A DNA stretch of 64,000 nucleotides from Pseudomonas sp. H9 (GTDB lineage Bacteria; Pseudomonadota; Gammaproteobacteria; Pseudomonadales; Pseudomonadaceae), in the NCBI RefSeq assembly GCF_004353925.1, contig NZ_SMOK01000007.1:124001-188000 (forward strand). Reading direction: 5' to 3'. Numbering within the stretch: the stretch's first letter is position 1; every line of letters starts with the position of its first letter. The translations under genes were made by a program, and so were the position numbers. A model generated the notes under the pieces. It was not told the origin of the DNA. It made no database searches and was given only the letters and a program-made list of their open reading frames with translations. Below, in pieces: positions 30,962 to 40,825 of the stretch.

Positions 30962-32959
30962 ATGCCCAGCCGTCGTGAGCGTGCCAACGCCATTCGTGCC
31001 CTCAGCATGGATGCCGTGCAAAAGGCCAACAGCGGCCATCCCGGTGCCCCAATGGGCATGGCGGATATCGCCGAGGTTCTTTGGCGCGACTATCTGAAAC
31101 ACAACCCGAGCAACCCGAGCTTCGCTGACCGTGACCGCTTCGTACTGTCCAACGGTCACGGCTCGATGTTGATCTATTCGCTGCTGCACCTGACCGGCTA
31201 CGACGTCACCATTGACGACCTCAAGGCATTCCGTCAGCTGCACAGCCGTACCCCGGGCCACCCGGAATTCGGTTACACCCCAGGCGTCGAGACCACCACC
31301 GGTCCGCTCGGCCAGGGTCTGGCCAATGCCGTTGGTTTCGCCATTGCCGAAAAAGTCCTGGGCGCGCAGTTCAACCGCAAGGACCACAACATCGTCGACC
31401 ACCACACCTATGTGTTCCTGGGTGATGGTTGCATGATGGAAGGTATTTCCCATGAAGTCGCCTCTCTGGCTGGCACCCTGGGCCTGGGCAAGCTGATCGC
31501 GTTCTACGATGACAACGGCATCTCCATCGACGGCGAAGTCGAAGGCTGGTTCACTGATGACACGCCAAAGCGCTTTGAGTCGTACAACTGGCAGGTGATC
31601 CGCAATGTCGACGGCCATGACGCCGACGAGATCCGCACCGCCATCGACACTGCACGCAAGAGCGAGCAGCCAACCCTGATCTGCTGCAAGACCATCATCG
31701 GTTTTGGTTCGCCGAACAAGCAGGGCAAGGAAGATTGCCACGGTGCTCCGCTGGGCAACGACGAAATCGCCCTGGCCCGCAAAGAGCTGAACTGGAACCA
31801 CGGTCCGTTCGAAATCCCGGCAAACATTTACGCCGAGTGGGACGCCAAGGAAGCCGGTAAAGCAGCAGAAGCCGAGTGGGACAAGCGTTTCGCAGCCTAC
31901 GCTGCAGCCTTCCCTGAGCTGGCCAGCGAGCTGAAGCGTCGCCTGAGCGGCGAGCTGCCTGCAGACTTCTCGGAGAAAGCAGCAGCCTACATTGCTGAAG
32001 TGGCGGCCAAAGGCGAAACCATCGCCAGCCGTAAAGCCAGCCAGAACACCCTGAATGCTTTCGGCCCTCTGCTGCCAGAGTTCCTCGGTGGTTCGGCTGA
32101 CCTGGCCGGTTCCAACCTGACCCTGTGGAAAGGTTGCAAGGGCGTCAGCGCTGAAGACGCCAGCGGCAACTACATGTACTACGGCGTGCGCGAATTCGGC
32201 ATGACCGCCATCATGAACGGCGTTGCCCTGCACGGCGGCCTGGTGCCTTACGGCGCCACCTTCCTGATGTTCATGGAATACGCCCGTAATGCTGTGCGCA
32301 TGTCGGCGCTGATGAAGCAGCGTGTTATCCATGTCTACACCCACGACTCCATCGGTCTGGGCGAAGACGGCCCGACTCACCAGCCGATCGAGCAACTGAC
32401 CAGCCTGCGCAGCACCCCGAACCTGGACACCTGGCGCCCAGCCGACGCCGTTGAATCGGCGGTTTCCTGGAAGTGCGCGCTGGAGCGCAAGAACGGCCCT
32501 TCGGCGCTGATCTTCTCGCGTCAGAACCTGCAGCACCAAACCCGTGATGCTGGCCAGATCGCCGACATCAGCCGTGGTGGCTACGTGCTGAAAGACTGCG
32601 CAGGCGAGCCTGAGCTGATCCTGATCGCTACCGGTTCCGAAGTGGGCCTGGCCGTTCAGGCGTTCGACAAGCTGAGCGAGCAAGGCCGCAAGGTCCGCGT
32701 CGTTTCGATGCCATGCACCAGCGTGTTCGATGCCCAGGACGCGGCCTACAAGCAGTCGGTACTGCCGGTTCAGGTCGGTGCGCGTATTGCTATCGAAGCG
32801 GCCCATGCCGACTTCTGGTACAAGTACGTCGGCCTCGAAGGCCGTGTGATCGGTATGACCACCTACGGCGAGTCGGCTCCTGCAGCCGCCTTGTTCGAAG
32901 AGTTCGGCTTCACCCTGGAAAACATCCTGGGTACTGCTGAAGAGCTGCTGGAAGACTGA
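30962..32959 (+). CDS. tktA: Transketolase
   Basis: The 665-residue thiamine diphosphate enzyme moves two-carbon units between sugars in the pentose phosphate pathway. It starts at ATG 30962 with AGGAG eight bases upstream. Conserved blocks are the N-terminal [34 protein letters not shown], the ThDP motif [37 protein letters not shown] and the C-terminal [18 protein letters not shown]. epd, pgk and fba follow on the same strand. A REP pair after the stop may separate its transcript from epd. Confidence 0.97.
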   Translation: MPSRRERANAIRALSMDAVQKANSGHPGAPMGMADIAEVLWRDYLKHNPSNPSFADRDRFVLSNGHGSMLIYSLLHLTGYDVTIDDLKAFRQLHSRTPGHPEFGYTPGVETTTGPLGQGLANAVGFAIAEKVLGAQFNRKDHNIVDHHTYVFLGDGCMMEGISHEVASLAGTLGLGKLIAFYDDNGISIDGEVEGWFTDDTPKRFESYNWQVIRNVDGHDADEIRTAIDTARKSEQPTLICCKTIIGFGSPNKQGKEDCHGAPLGNDEIALARKELNWNHGPFEIPANIYAEWDAKEAGKAAEAEWDKRFAAYAAAFPELASELKRRLSGELPADFSEKAAAYIAEVAAKGETIASRKASQNTLNAFGPLLPEFLGGSADLAGSNLTLWKGCKGVSAEDASGNYMYYGVREFGMTAIMNGVALHGGLVPYGATFLMFMEYARNAVRMSALMKQRVIHVYTHDSIGLGEDGPTHQPIEQLTSLRSTPNLDTWRPADAVESAVSWKCALERKNGPSALIFSRQNLQHQTRDAGQIADISRGGYVLKDCAGEPELILIATGSEVGLAVQAFDKLSEQGRKVRVVSMPCTSVFDAQDAAYKQSVLPVQVGARIAIEAAHADFWYKYVGLEGRVIGMTTYGESAPAAALFEEFGFTLENILGTAEELLED

Positions 32960-32978
32960 TCCTGGCGGTGTTGGACTG

Positions 32979-33046
32979 ATCGCGGGGCAAGCCCGCTCCC
33001 ACAGGTTTTATGATTATTCCTGTGGGAGCGGGCTTGCCCCGCGATA
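32979..33046. repeat. REP pair, forward-reverse
   Basis: Two main-type REP copies in facing arrangement lie between tkt and epd. The only room for an epd promoter downstream is about 40 bases. Confidence 0.93.
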
Positions 33047-33084
33047 GCCTTACCCGAGAAAACGTTCTGTTCCGTGAGCATCCC

Positions 33085-34152
33085 ATGCCCCAACCGCGTC
33101 CTTACAAAGTTGCACTCAACGGCTACGGCCGTATCGGTCGTTGTGTTTTACGCGCACTCTTTGAACGGGGGGCGAAGGCGGGCTTCGAGATCGTTGCACT
33201 GAATGACCTGGCCGATCAGGCCAGTATCGAATACCTGACACGCTTCGACTCCACCCACGGGCGTTTTCCCGGTGAGGTGAAGGTCGATGGCGACTGTCTG
33301 CATATTAATGGCGACTGCGTGAAAGTCTTGCGCAGTGCCACCCCGGAAGGCATTGACTGGGCGGCGCTTGGCGTCGATCTGGTGCTGGAGTGTTCCGGCG
33401 CCTACAACACCCGTGCCGACGCCCAGCGTTTCCTCGACGCCGGTGCGCCGCGTGTGCTGTTCTCCCAGCCGATGGCCAGTGAATCGGATGTTGATGCCAC
33501 GGTGGTTTACGGCATCAACCAGGATTGCCTGGATGGCAGCGAGCTGCTGGTGTCCAACGCTTCCTGCACCACCAACTGCGGTGTGCCGCTGCTGCGTGTG
33601 CTGGATCAGGCCTTTGGCCTTGAGTATGTGTCGATCACCACGATCCACTCGGCCATGAACGATCAGCCGGTCATCGATGCCTATCACCATGAAGACCTGC
33701 GCCGGACCCGCTCGGCGTTTCAGTCAGTGATACCGGTGTCCACCGGGCTGGCACGTGGTATTGAACGCCTGCTGCCGGAACTTGCCGGGCGAATTCAGGC
33801 CAAAGCCGTACGCGTGCCGACAGTCAATGTCTCGTGCCTGGACATCACCCTGCAGACCGCCCGCGATACCAGCGCGGCCGAGGTCAACCGGGTGTTGCGT
33901 GAAGCGGCCCTGAGCGGGCCGCTCAAAGGCTTGCTGGCCTACACTGAACTGCCGCACGCCAGTTGTGATTTTAACCATGACCCACATTCGGCGATTGTCG
34001 ATGCCAGTCAGACCCGCGTTTCCGGCCCTCGGCTGGTCAACCTGCTGGCTTGGTTCGATAACGAATGGGGTTTTGCCAACCGTATGCTCGACGTTGCCGA
34101 ACACTATCTGCACGTCGTCAATCAAACCCGCTCTACTTGTAAACAGCCCTGA
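33085..34152 (+). CDS. epd: D-erythrose-4-phosphate dehydrogenase Epd
   Basis: The 355-residue NAD-dependent enzyme oxidises erythrose 4-phosphate to 4-phosphoerythronate, the first step toward pyridoxal phosphate. The start ATG 33085 gives the Rossmann opening VALNGYGRIGRCVLRALFE; a longer in-frame reading runs through the REP and is rejected. The GAPDH-type active site SNASCTTNCGVPLLRVLD has Cys161. SAMNDQPVIDAYHHEDLRR fits Epd rather than glycolytic GAPDH. It lies between tkt, which makes erythrose 4-phosphate, and pgk, the typical order of this cluster. Confidence 0.92.
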   Translation: MPQPRPYKVALNGYGRIGRCVLRALFERGAKAGFEIVALNDLADQASIEYLTRFDSTHGRFPGEVKVDGDCLHINGDCVKVLRSATPEGIDWAALGVDLVLECSGAYNTRADAQRFLDAGAPRVLFSQPMASESDVDATVVYGINQDCLDGSELLVSNASCTTNCGVPLLRVLDQAFGLEYVSITTIHSAMNDQPVIDAYHHEDLRRTRSAFQSVIPVSTGLARGIERLLPELAGRIQAKAVRVPTVNVSCLDITLQTARDTSAAEVNRVLREAALSGPLKGLLAYTELPHASCDFNHDPHSAIVDASQTRVSGPRLVNLLAWFDNEWGFANRMLDVAEHYLHVVNQTRSTCKQP

Positions 34153-34164
34153 AGGACTGCATTC

Positions 34165-35328
34165 ATGACCGTGTTGAAGATGACCGACCTCGACCTGCAA
34201 GGTAAGCGCGTGCTGATTCGCGAAGACCTCAACGTTCCTGTGAAGGACGGTGTGGTTGCCAGCGATGCGCGCATCCTTGCTTCGCTGCCGACCATCAAGC
34301 TGGCGCTGGAAAAAGGCGCGGCCGTGATGGTCTGCTCGCACCTGGGCCGCCCGACCGAAGGTGAATTCTCTGCCGAGAACAGCCTCAAGCCGGTTGCCGA
34401 TTACCTGAGCAAGGCCCTGGGCCGCGACGTGCCGCTGGTTGCCGACTACCTGGACGGTGTCGAGGTCAAGGCTGGCGATCTCGTGCTGTTCGAGAACGTA
34501 CGTTTCAACAAGGGCGAGAAGAAGAACGCTGACGAGCTGGCGCAGAAGTACGCTGCCCTGTGCGACGTGTTTGTCATGGATGCCTTCGGTACCGCCCACC
34601 GCGCTGAGGGCTCGACCCACGGCGTCGCCAAGCTCGCCAAAGTCGCTGCTGCCGGCCCGCTGCTGGCGGCTGAGCTTGATGCCCTGGGCAAGGCGCTCAA
34701 AGCCCCTGCCAAGCCGATGGCTGCTATCGTCGCCGGCTCCAAGGTGTCGACCAAGCTGGACGTGCTGAACAGCCTGAGCCAGGTCTGCGACCTGCTGATC
34801 GTCGGCGGCGGCATCGCCAACACCTTCCTGGCTGCTGCCGGTCACCCGGTCGGCAAATCGCTGTACGAAGCTGACCTGATCGACACCGCCAAAGCTATTG
34901 CTGCCAAGGTCAATGTACCGCTGCCAGTGGACGTGGTCGTCGCCAAGGAATTCGCTGAAAGCGCTGCTGCTACCGTCAAGCTGGTAGCCGACGTTGCCGA
35001 AGACGACATGATCCTCGACATCGGCCCGCAGACTGCAGCCAACTTCGCCGAGCTGCTGAAGTCGTCGCAAACCATTCTGTGGAACGGTCCGGTTGGCGTG
35101 TTCGAGTTCGACCAGTTCGGTAACGGCACCAAGGTCCTGGCCCAGGCCATTGCCGAAAGCGCTGCATTCTCCATCGCCGGTGGTGGTGACACCTTGGCCG
35201 CCATCGATAAATATGGCGTTGCCGAGCAAATCTCCTACATTTCTACCGGTGGCGGTGCGTTCCTCGAGTTCGTCGAGGGCAAAGTGTTGCCAGCGGTAGA
35301 AGTACTGGAACAACGGGCCAAGGCCTGA
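34165..35328 (+). CDS. pgk: Phosphoglycerate kinase Pgk
   Basis: The 387-residue enzyme moves a phosphate between 1,3-bisphosphoglycerate and ADP. Diagnostic parts are [41 protein letters not shown] [30 protein letters not shown], the hinge [17 protein letters not shown] and the C-terminal [17 protein letters not shown]. It follows epd after 12 bases and probably shares its transcript. In Pseudomonas it works mainly in the gluconeogenic direction and in the lower part of the Entner-Doudoroff route. Confidence 0.98.
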   Translation: MTVLKMTDLDLQGKRVLIREDLNVPVKDGVVASDARILASLPTIKLALEKGAAVMVCSHLGRPTEGEFSAENSLKPVADYLSKALGRDVPLVADYLDGVEVKAGDLVLFENVRFNKGEKKNADELAQKYAALCDVFVMDAFGTAHRAEGSTHGVAKLAKVAAAGPLLAAELDALGKALKAPAKPMAAIVAGSKVSTKLDVLNSLSQVCDLLIVGGGIANTFLAAAGHPVGKSLYEADLIDTAKAIAAKVNVPLPVDVVVAKEFAESAAATVKLVADVAEDDMILDIGPQTAANFAELLKSSQTILWNGPVGVFEFDQFGNGTKVLAQAIAESAAFSIAGGGDTLAAIDKYGVAEQISYISTGGGAFLEFVEGKVLPAVEVLEQRAKA

Positions 35329-35360
35329 TTCGCTCAGCGCCTGGCAAAGGGAGTGACCTG

Positions 35361-35579
35361 ATGGTCAAGCGATTGCCTGTGTTTGTCCTGGTCGCACTGC
35401 TGGGCGCTTGCTCCAGCACCCCGGAGTCGCAGACTGATAAGCCTGGCGCGCCGAAAGGCGGCTGCTATCAGTCTGAATGGCAGGCGGAAACCGTGCCGGT
35501 GATCAACAAGCGACTCGGCCCGGATGGCCTGGAAAAATACGACGACGAACACCAGCGCCGGGCACCAGGTTGCCCTTGA
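35361..35579 (+). CDS. Small putative lipoprotein, unknown function
   Basis: The 72-residue protein has a lipoprotein signal with lipobox VALLGAC (Cys17). The mature part is only about 55 residues, polar and Pro-rich, with two more cysteines (Cys35 and Cys71), which could form a disulfide. It starts at ATG 35361, 33 bases after pgk, and precedes another lipoprotein gene. I do not recognise the family. Its place suggests co-transcription with pgk, but no shared function is evident. Confidence 0.7.
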   Translation: MVKRLPVFVLVALLGACSSTPESQTDKPGAPKGGCYQSEWQAETVPVINKRLGPDGLEKYDDEHQRRAPGCP

Positions 35580-35630
35580 TCGGTTGATGGCAACCTACCG
35601 GCCTGTTTGTGGTCTGCTAGAGGATATTAA

Positions 35631-35957
35631 ATGAAAGGAGTCATGGCCTTGATGGCCCTGGCAGTGCTGGGCGGATGTGCAAGCATGACGCCCTCCGCAC
35701 CACCCTCGGACAACTGGACCCGCTGGGTATGCGACAGTCAGGCCGAAGTGCTCTGGCGCTTTGCCGATAGCAGTCTGCAACAGATGGACGTGCGTCTGGG
35801 CGGCGGTGACCAGGTTTACCGGCTCAAGGCTGAACCCAGCGCTTCCGGCAGCCTTTACAGCGATGGCGTGCTGGCGTTTCACAGCAAAGGTGACGAAGGC
35901 CTGGTGTACTGGGCTGCCACCGACGATTTGATAGGGCGGGGCTGCAAGGCGCCGTGA
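35631..35957 (+). CDS. MliC-like lysozyme inhibitor lipoprotein
   Basis: The 108-residue protein has a lipobox (LAVLGGC, Cys16). The mature part has the MliC pattern: WVCDSQAEVLWRF near the start, SASGSLYSDGVLAFHSKGDEG (the conserved SGxxY and the KGxxA-like segment, residues about 76-94) and a final GRGC that can pair with the first cysteine. MliC/PliC proteins block C-type lysozyme from the outer membrane or periplasm. The ATG has GAAAGGAG-like overlap with its own codons and a weak upstream site. It lies between pgk and fba on the same strand. Confidence 0.75.
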   Translation: MKGVMALMALAVLGGCASMTPSAPPSDNWTRWVCDSQAEVLWRFADSSLQQMDVRLGGGDQVYRLKAEPSASGSLYSDGVLAFHSKGDEGLVYWAATDDLIGRGCKAP

Positions 35958-36057
35958 CTGGCCGGGCCGTGTAATGGCGGCCCACACTACTTGAATAGCA
36001 ACCGCCACTGCGGCAGGCTTGCACGATAAACGACGCTTGTCGGGAGAGAGATACACA

Positions 36058-37122
36058 ATGGCACTCATTAGCATGCGCCAGATGCTGGACCACGCCGCCG
36101 AGTTCGGTTACGGCGTACCGGCTTTCAACGTTAACAACCTCGAGCAGATGCGCGCCATCATGGAAGCTGCCGACAAGACCGACTCCCCGGTGATTGTCCA
36201 GGCGTCGGCCGGTGCTCGCAAATACGCCGGTGCACCTTTCCTGCGCCACCTGATCCTGGCTGCGATCGAAGAATTCCCGCACATCCCGGTGTGCATGCAC
36301 CAGGACCACGGCACCAGCCCTGACGTCTGCCAGCGTTCGATCCAGCTGGGCTTCAGCTCGGTGATGATGGACGGCTCCCTCGGTGAAGACGGCAAGACCC
36401 CAACCGACTACGAGTACAACGTCCGTGTTACTCAGCAGACCGTAGCCATGGCTCACGCCTGTGGCGTTTCGGTTGAAGGTGAGCTGGGCTGCCTGGGTTC
36501 GCTGGAAACCGGTATGGCCGGCGAAGAAGACGGCATCGGCGCCGAAGGCGTTCTGGATCACAGCCAAATGCTGACCGACCCGGAAGAAGCTGCTGACTTC
36601 GTCAAGAAAACTCAGGTTGATGCCCTGGCAATCGCCATCGGTACCAGCCACGGTGCCTACAAGTTCACCAAGCCACCTACCGGTGACGTGCTGGCGATCG
36701 ACCGTATCAAGGAAATCCACAAGCGCATCCCTAATACCCACCTGGTAATGCACGGTTCCTCGTCGGTTCCACAAGAGTGGCTGGCGATCATCAACCAGTA
36801 CGGCGGCGACATCAAAGAAACCTACGGTGTGCCGGTTGAAGAAATCGTTGAAGGCATCAAGTACGGTGTGCGCAAGGTCAACATCGACACCGACCTGCGT
36901 CTGGCCTCGACCGGTGCAATGCGTCGTCTGATGGCGCAGAATCCGAGCGAATTCGACCCGCGTAAATTCTTCGGCGCCACCGTAACGGCCATGCGTGATG
37001 TCTGCATCGCCCGTTATGAAGCGTTCGGTACTGCTGGCAATGCCTCCAAGATCAAGCCGATCTCCCTGGAAGGCATGTTCCAGCGTTACCTCAAAGGCGA
37101 GCTGGCCGCTAAGGTCAACTAA
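36058..37122 (+). CDS. fba: Class II fructose-1,6-bisphosphate aldolase
   Basis: The 354-residue zinc enzyme joins or splits dihydroxyacetone phosphate and glyceraldehyde 3-phosphate. ATG 36058 has GGGAGAGAG upstream; a longer reading at 36019 is less likely. Class II features are clear: [14 protein letters not shown], the zinc ligands in [37 protein letters not shown] and [23 protein letters not shown]. It completes the tkt-epd-pgk-fba cluster. A terminator follows. Confidence 0.97.
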   Translation: MALISMRQMLDHAAEFGYGVPAFNVNNLEQMRAIMEAADKTDSPVIVQASAGARKYAGAPFLRHLILAAIEEFPHIPVCMHQDHGTSPDVCQRSIQLGFSSVMMDGSLGEDGKTPTDYEYNVRVTQQTVAMAHACGVSVEGELGCLGSLETGMAGEEDGIGAEGVLDHSQMLTDPEEAADFVKKTQVDALAIAIGTSHGAYKFTKPPTGDVLAIDRIKEIHKRIPNTHLVMHGSSSVPQEWLAIINQYGGDIKETYGVPVEEIVEGIKYGVRKVNIDTDLRLASTGAMRRLMAQNPSEFDPRKFFGATVTAMRDVCIARYEAFGTAGNASKIKPISLEGMFQRYLKGELAAKVN

Positions 37123-37133
37123 GTCACGCGTCG

Positions 37134-37163
37134 AAAAAACCCGCAGCGATGCGGGTTTTTTTT
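37134..37163 (+). terminator. Rho-independent terminator of fba
   Basis: A stem CCCGCA/TGCGGG with a GCGA loop is preceded by an A-run and followed by eight T, 18 bases after the fba stop. Confidence 0.93.
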
Positions 37164-37280
37164 CGCCTTTCGCGCCACGGGTGAGGTTGGATTGGCCTCA
37201 TTGGACAGTCCGTTAGTCGGCTTACGGAACTTTACCGGGGTGATGGCAATCTGATCACTTCAGAATTTTTACAGCCGGGT

Positions 37281-37309
37281 CTAGAGTTACTTTCGGATTT
37301 CAACCGAAA
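37281..37309 (+). promoter_or_regulatory. Candidate cfcR promoter and inverted repeat
   Basis: TCTAGAGT near 37280-37287 could be a sigma-S-type -10 (CTAgAgT). It is followed by an inverted repeat TTTCGG-ATTTCAA-CCGAAA at 37291-37309 in the leader. The -35 is not clear, as is usual for sigma-S promoters. The call is tentative. Confidence 0.35.
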
Positions 37310-37338
37310 TTCGATGTCAGTTTCACAAGAGAAGCAGC

Positions 37339-39459
37339 ATGGATTGCGCTCAACCTCACATAAACGAAGGCCGCTCGGTATTACTGGTCGTCGATGATTA
37401 CCCTGAGAATCTGATCAGCATGCGCGCCTTGCTGGCCCGACAGGACTGGCAAGTACTCACCGCAAGCTCCGGAACGGAAGCCCTGAGCGCGCTGCTGGAA
37501 CATGAAGTCGATCTGGTTTTGCTGGATGTGCAGATGCCAGGCATGGATGGCTTCGAAGTAGCCCGCCTGATGCGCGGCAGCCAACGGACGCGGCTGACAC
37601 CGATTATCTTCCTGACCGCCAACGAACAGTCCGAAGCCGCAGTGCTCAAAGGCTATGCCAGCGGCGCGGTGGATTACCTGTTCAAACCGTTTGACCCTCA
37701 GATCCTCAAACCCAAGGTTCAGGCCCTGCTGGAGCAGCAGCGCAGCCGTCGTGCCTTGCAGCGTCTGAGCAATGACCTGGAGGCTGCCCGTGCTTTCAAT
37801 GCGTCGGTGCTTGAAAATGCCGCCGAAGGCATTCTGGTGGTTTCCGACGACGGGATGATCCGCTTTGCCAACCCGGCCATTTCCAGGCTGCTCGATGCGC
37901 CATTCGAACACCTGCAAGGTATGAACCTGCTGGAGTTCGTGCAATCACCGGGATCGACGACATGGCGTGACTCGGCATTCCACGAGGCCTATCTGTCACG
38001 CGACACCTTCCGCATTCACGATGCCGTTTTGATTACGCTGGGCGGGCATCCGATACCGGTTGCGCTGTCGTGCGCGGCGCTGCCCAGTGAGCAGCGGGCG
38101 TTAGTGGTGACCGTGCTGGACATGTCAGTGGTACGCAATCTGCACCAGCAGTTGGAGTACCAGGCAATCACCGACCCGCTGACCGGCCTGCTCAACCGCC
38201 GCGGTTTCTACCAGGCGGCGGAAAGTGCATTGCTGCGCAACGAACGTGCAGACCGGCCGCACGCGTTGTTGTTCCTCGACCTGGACGGATTCAAGCGTAT
38301 CAACGACTCACTGGGTCATGAAGCCGGCGACCGGGTGCTTCACTGGGTGGCCGAACAGCTTAAGGATTGCCTGGGGCATTGCGCGATCCTGGCGCGCATG
38401 GGTGGTGATGAGTTCACCGCGCTGCTCGATTCGCTCGAATACCCGGAGCAGGCGGCCCGATGTGCGGAAAAGCTGATTGAGCGCATGTCGATTTATCAGG
38501 AGATTGGCGGGCTGGAAGTTACCCTTGGCGTCAGCATCGGTATTGCTACTTATCCGGAGTGCGGCACCAGCCTTGATGGTTTGCTACGGGCTGCGGATGC
38601 AGCGATGTATGCCGCCAAGCAGGCGGGCCGCCAACAGTATCGGTATTACGATCAAGACCTGAACGGTCGCGCACGCTCGCGGCTGATGCTCGAAGACAGC
38701 GTGCGTGAGGCGATCGAGCACAAGGACTTTTGTTTGGTCTACCAGCCGCAAGTGAGCCTGGCTGGCGGTAGGTTGCGGGGGTTTGAGGCACTGTTGCGTT
38801 GGCGTCATCCCAGTGTGGGTGACGTTCCGCCAGGGTTGTTCATTCCGTTGCTGGAAGAGGCGCGGCTGATTACCCACCTAGCCAGCTGGATTTATCAGCA
38901 AGGCGCAGCGCAGCGCCGGGCCTGGTACGAGGCCTACGACGCTGATCTGGTGCTGGGCATCAGCTTGAGCCAGGCGCAATTCAGTATGCCCAATCTGGTC
39001 GAAGAACTGGCGCGGGTGATTTTCTGTCAGGAGCTTCAGCCTGCACAGTTGGAAGTAGAGATTACCGAGGCGTCGGTTCGCTACAACCTCGACGATGCGA
39101 CCAAGCAGTTGCACAGGTTGCATGAACTTGGCGTACGCATCGCACTGGACGATTTTGGCGCCGGTGATTGTTCGCTGAGCATGATTCGCGATTTGCCCAT
39201 CGACACCCTCAAGTTGGATCGACACCTGGTGGCGCGATTGCCGGACTCTTCTGCCGATGCGGCGATGGTTCGTTGTGTGATCGAGCTTTGCCGAGCGTAT
39301 GGCATCAGCGTTATCGCCGAAGGGGTCGAAACCCACGAGCAGGTGCAGTGGCTCAAGGCCAATGGCTGTGAGTTTGTGCAGGGTTTTCTGTTGGCTCATC
39401 CGATGACCGCCAGCGACGCTGGCAGGTTCCCGCGCTTTTTTGACTGGCACCAGGAGTAG
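37339..39459 (+). CDS. cfcR: Response regulator with REC-PAS-GGDEF-EAL, CfcR type
   Basis: The 706-residue protein makes or breaks c-di-GMP. Domains in order are a receiver (VVDDYPENL, phospho-Asp63 in LLDVQMPG, lysine in FKPFDP), a short coiled coil, PAS (about 145-255), GGDEF (355-359 in RMGGDEF) and EAL (483-485 in FEALLRW). The RxxD inhibitory site before GGDEF is missing (GHCA there). In EAL the metal-binding Asn of the VNLS motif is Ser542 (ISLS), and the loop after DDFG is altered (GAGDCS). So cyclase activity is expected and phosphodiesterase activity is doubtful. Order and context match CfcR of P. putida, a sigma-S-dependent cyclase. No kinase gene is adjacent. Confidence 0.9.
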   Translation: MDCAQPHINEGRSVLLVVDDYPENLISMRALLARQDWQVLTASSGTEALSALLEHEVDLVLLDVQMPGMDGFEVARLMRGSQRTRLTPIIFLTANEQSEAAVLKGYASGAVDYLFKPFDPQILKPKVQALLEQQRSRRALQRLSNDLEAARAFNASVLENAAEGILVVSDDGMIRFANPAISRLLDAPFEHLQGMNLLEFVQSPGSTTWRDSAFHEAYLSRDTFRIHDAVLITLGGHPIPVALSCAALPSEQRALVVTVLDMSVVRNLHQQLEYQAITDPLTGLLNRRGFYQAAESALLRNERADRPHALLFLDLDGFKRINDSLGHEAGDRVLHWVAEQLKDCLGHCAILARMGGDEFTALLDSLEYPEQAARCAEKLIERMSIYQEIGGLEVTLGVSIGIATYPECGTSLDGLLRAADAAMYAAKQAGRQQYRYYDQDLNGRARSRLMLEDSVREAIEHKDFCLVYQPQVSLAGGRLRGFEALLRWRHPSVGDVPPGLFIPLLEEARLITHLASWIYQQGAAQRRAWYEAYDADLVLGISLSQAQFSMPNLVEELARVIFCQELQPAQLEVEITEASVRYNLDDATKQLHRLHELGVRIALDDFGAGDCSLSMIRDLPIDTLKLDRHLVARLPDSSADAAMVRCVIELCRAYGISVIAEGVETHEQVQWLKANGCEFVQGFLLAHPMTASDAGRFPRFFDWHQE

Positions 39460-39497
39460 TTGGGTAAACTGCGCTTTTACTCGCTTTCTTGTTGACC

Positions 39498-39998
39498 ATG
39501 ACGCCGCTCAAGTACCTACAAGCCTATCCGCCTGCCCTGCAAGACCAGGTCCGCCAGTTGATTGCCAGCAATCGCCTGGGCGATTACTTGCAGCAGCGCT
39601 ACCCGGAGCGTCATGGTGTACAGAGTGACAAAGCGCTCTACAGCTACGCCCAGGGCTTGAAGCAGGAGTATCTGCGAAACGCGCCCAACCTCGACAAAGT
39701 GCTGTTCGATAACCGCCTCGACCTGACCCATCGTGCGTTGGGGTTGCATACCGCAGTGTCGCGGGTGCAGGGCGGCAAGTTGAAGGCGAAGAAGGAAATC
39801 CGCATTGCCTCGTTGTTCAAGGAAGCGGCGCCGCAATTCTTGAAAATGATTGTTGTGCATGAGTTGGCCCACTTGAAAGAAAGTGAGCACAACAAGGCCT
39901 TTTACCAACTCTGTGAACACATGCAGCCGGGCTACCATCAATTGGAGTTCGACTTGCGTGTTTACCTGACCTATCGCGAGCTGCCTGGCAACGGGTGA
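39498..39998 (+). CDS. YgjP-like (WLM/DUF45) zinc metallopeptidase family protein
   Basis: The 166-residue protein is taken from ATG 39498. It carries HELAHLKESEHNKAF with the zinc pattern His121-x3-His125 and a third His131, followed by LCEHMQPGY. This is the DUF45/YgjP layout of small minimal metallopeptidases. No signal peptide or membrane segment is seen, so it is cytoplasmic. The substrate is unknown. It lies between cfcR and a small winged-helix protein, which starts 18 bases after its stop. Confidence 0.85.
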   Translation: MTPLKYLQAYPPALQDQVRQLIASNRLGDYLQQRYPERHGVQSDKALYSYAQGLKQEYLRNAPNLDKVLFDNRLDLTHRALGLHTAVSRVQGGKLKAKKEIRIASLFKEAAPQFLKMIVVHELAHLKESEHNKAFYQLCEHMQPGYHQLEFDLRVYLTYRELPGNG

Positions 39999-40015
39999 GC
40001 TGTGAGGACCTGCCA

Positions 40016-40312
40016 ATGGATGTGAGCAAGACCAAGACCAGTTTTTACCGCCGACTCTATGTTGCCTGGTTGATCGACAGCCAGACCGCCACCACCGTAC
40101 CGGCCTTGATGGATGCCACTGGTATGCCGCGGCGCACCGCCCAAGACACCATTGCAGCGTTGTCCGACCTGGACATCATCTGTGAGTTCGAGCAACAGGT
40201 GGGGGCGCGTAACCATGCTGGGCACTATCGGATTCGCGATTGGGGGGCAATCGACAAGCAGTGGATTATTCAGCACCTGCGCGGGATTCGTGAGGTGCTG
40301 GAGTACCCTTGA
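40016..40312 (+). CDS. Small winged helix-turn-helix protein
   Basis: The 98-residue protein starts at ATG 40016 with GAGGA eight bases upstream. The middle part looks like a winged helix (VPALMDATGMPRRTAQDTIA as helix-turn-helix, ALSDLDIICEFEQQ as the next strand and wing). It may bind DNA, but no ligand domain is present. It is probably co-transcribed with the YgjP-like gene. Its targets are unknown. A REP pair separates it from the convergent GNAT gene. Confidence 0.75.
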   Translation: MDVSKTKTSFYRRLYVAWLIDSQTATTVPALMDATGMPRRTAQDTIAALSDLDIICEFEQQVGARNHAGHYRIRDWGAIDKQWIIQHLRGIREVLEYP

Positions 40313-40319
40313 GAGCCTG

Positions 40320-40368
40320 ATCGCGGGGCAAGCCCGCTCCCACTGTAGGAGCGGGCTTGCCCCGCGAA
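40320..40368. repeat. REP pair, forward-reverse
   Basis: Two main-type REP copies with a spacer of a few bases lie between the convergent winged-helix gene and the GNAT gene. Confidence 0.93.
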
Positions 40369-40372
40369 GCTG

Positions 40373-40825
40373 TCAGCCGCGACGCATACCAATATGCGGG
40401 ATATCGTCCTCAAGATATTCCTCACCCACCACCACAAAGCCATAACGCCCGTAGTACCCCTGCAGATGCGCCTGCGCCGAGAGGTACACAGGTACGCCTG
40501 GCCAATTTTTCTCGGCCTGTTCCAGGGCTTGCTCCATAAGCTCATGACCCAAGCCCTGACCCCGTGCCGCCGGTGCGGTGACCACGCGGCCAATCACCAC
40601 ATCACCCCCTTGGGACTCCGGGTCGAGCAAGCGCAGGTAGGCTTGCAGTTCGTCATCACGCCAGGCCATCAGGTGACAGGTATCGCCGGCCAGGTCCTGG
40701 CCATCGACGTCCTGATAGGCGCACTTCTGTTCAACAACGAAGACTTCGGTGCGCAGCCGCAGAATGGCATAGAGTTGTTCTTTGCCAAGGTCGCTGTGAT
40801 GTTTGCAGATCCAGTCGATGCTCAT
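40373..40825 (-). CDS. GNAT acetyltransferase, ElaA family
   Basis: The 150-residue protein starts at ATG 40825 (MSIDWICKHHSDLGKEQLYA). ElaA features are visible: LYAILRLRTEVFVVEQ, YQDVDGQDLAGDTCHL, then the acetyl-CoA loop RVVTAPAARGQGLGHELM (RGQGLG) and the C-terminal LQGYYGRYGFVVVGEEYLED. GNAT enzymes move an acetyl group from acetyl-CoA to an amine; the substrate of ElaA is not established. It stands alone. Confidence 0.92.
   Translation of the reverse strand: MSIDWICKHHSDLGKEQLYAILRLRTEVFVVEQKCAYQDVDGQDLAGDTCHLMAWRDDELQAYLRLLDPESQGGDVVIGRVVTAPAARGQGLGHELMEQALEQAEKNWPGVPVYLSAQAHLQGYYGRYGFVVVGEEYLEDDIPHIGMRRG

Noticed and set aside
30941..32806. 621-codon frame opposite transketolase, and similar frames opposite pgk (33724-35313), metK, ahcY and rhlE
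   Set aside because: They are shadows of well-known genes, with no ribosome binding sites or motifs.
33010..33084. N-terminal extensions through REPs (epd, rlmJ from 61125, flavoprotein from 45339)
   Set aside because: They translate REP sequence (VGAGLPRD-like) and better starts with ribosome binding sites or family N-termini lie downstream.
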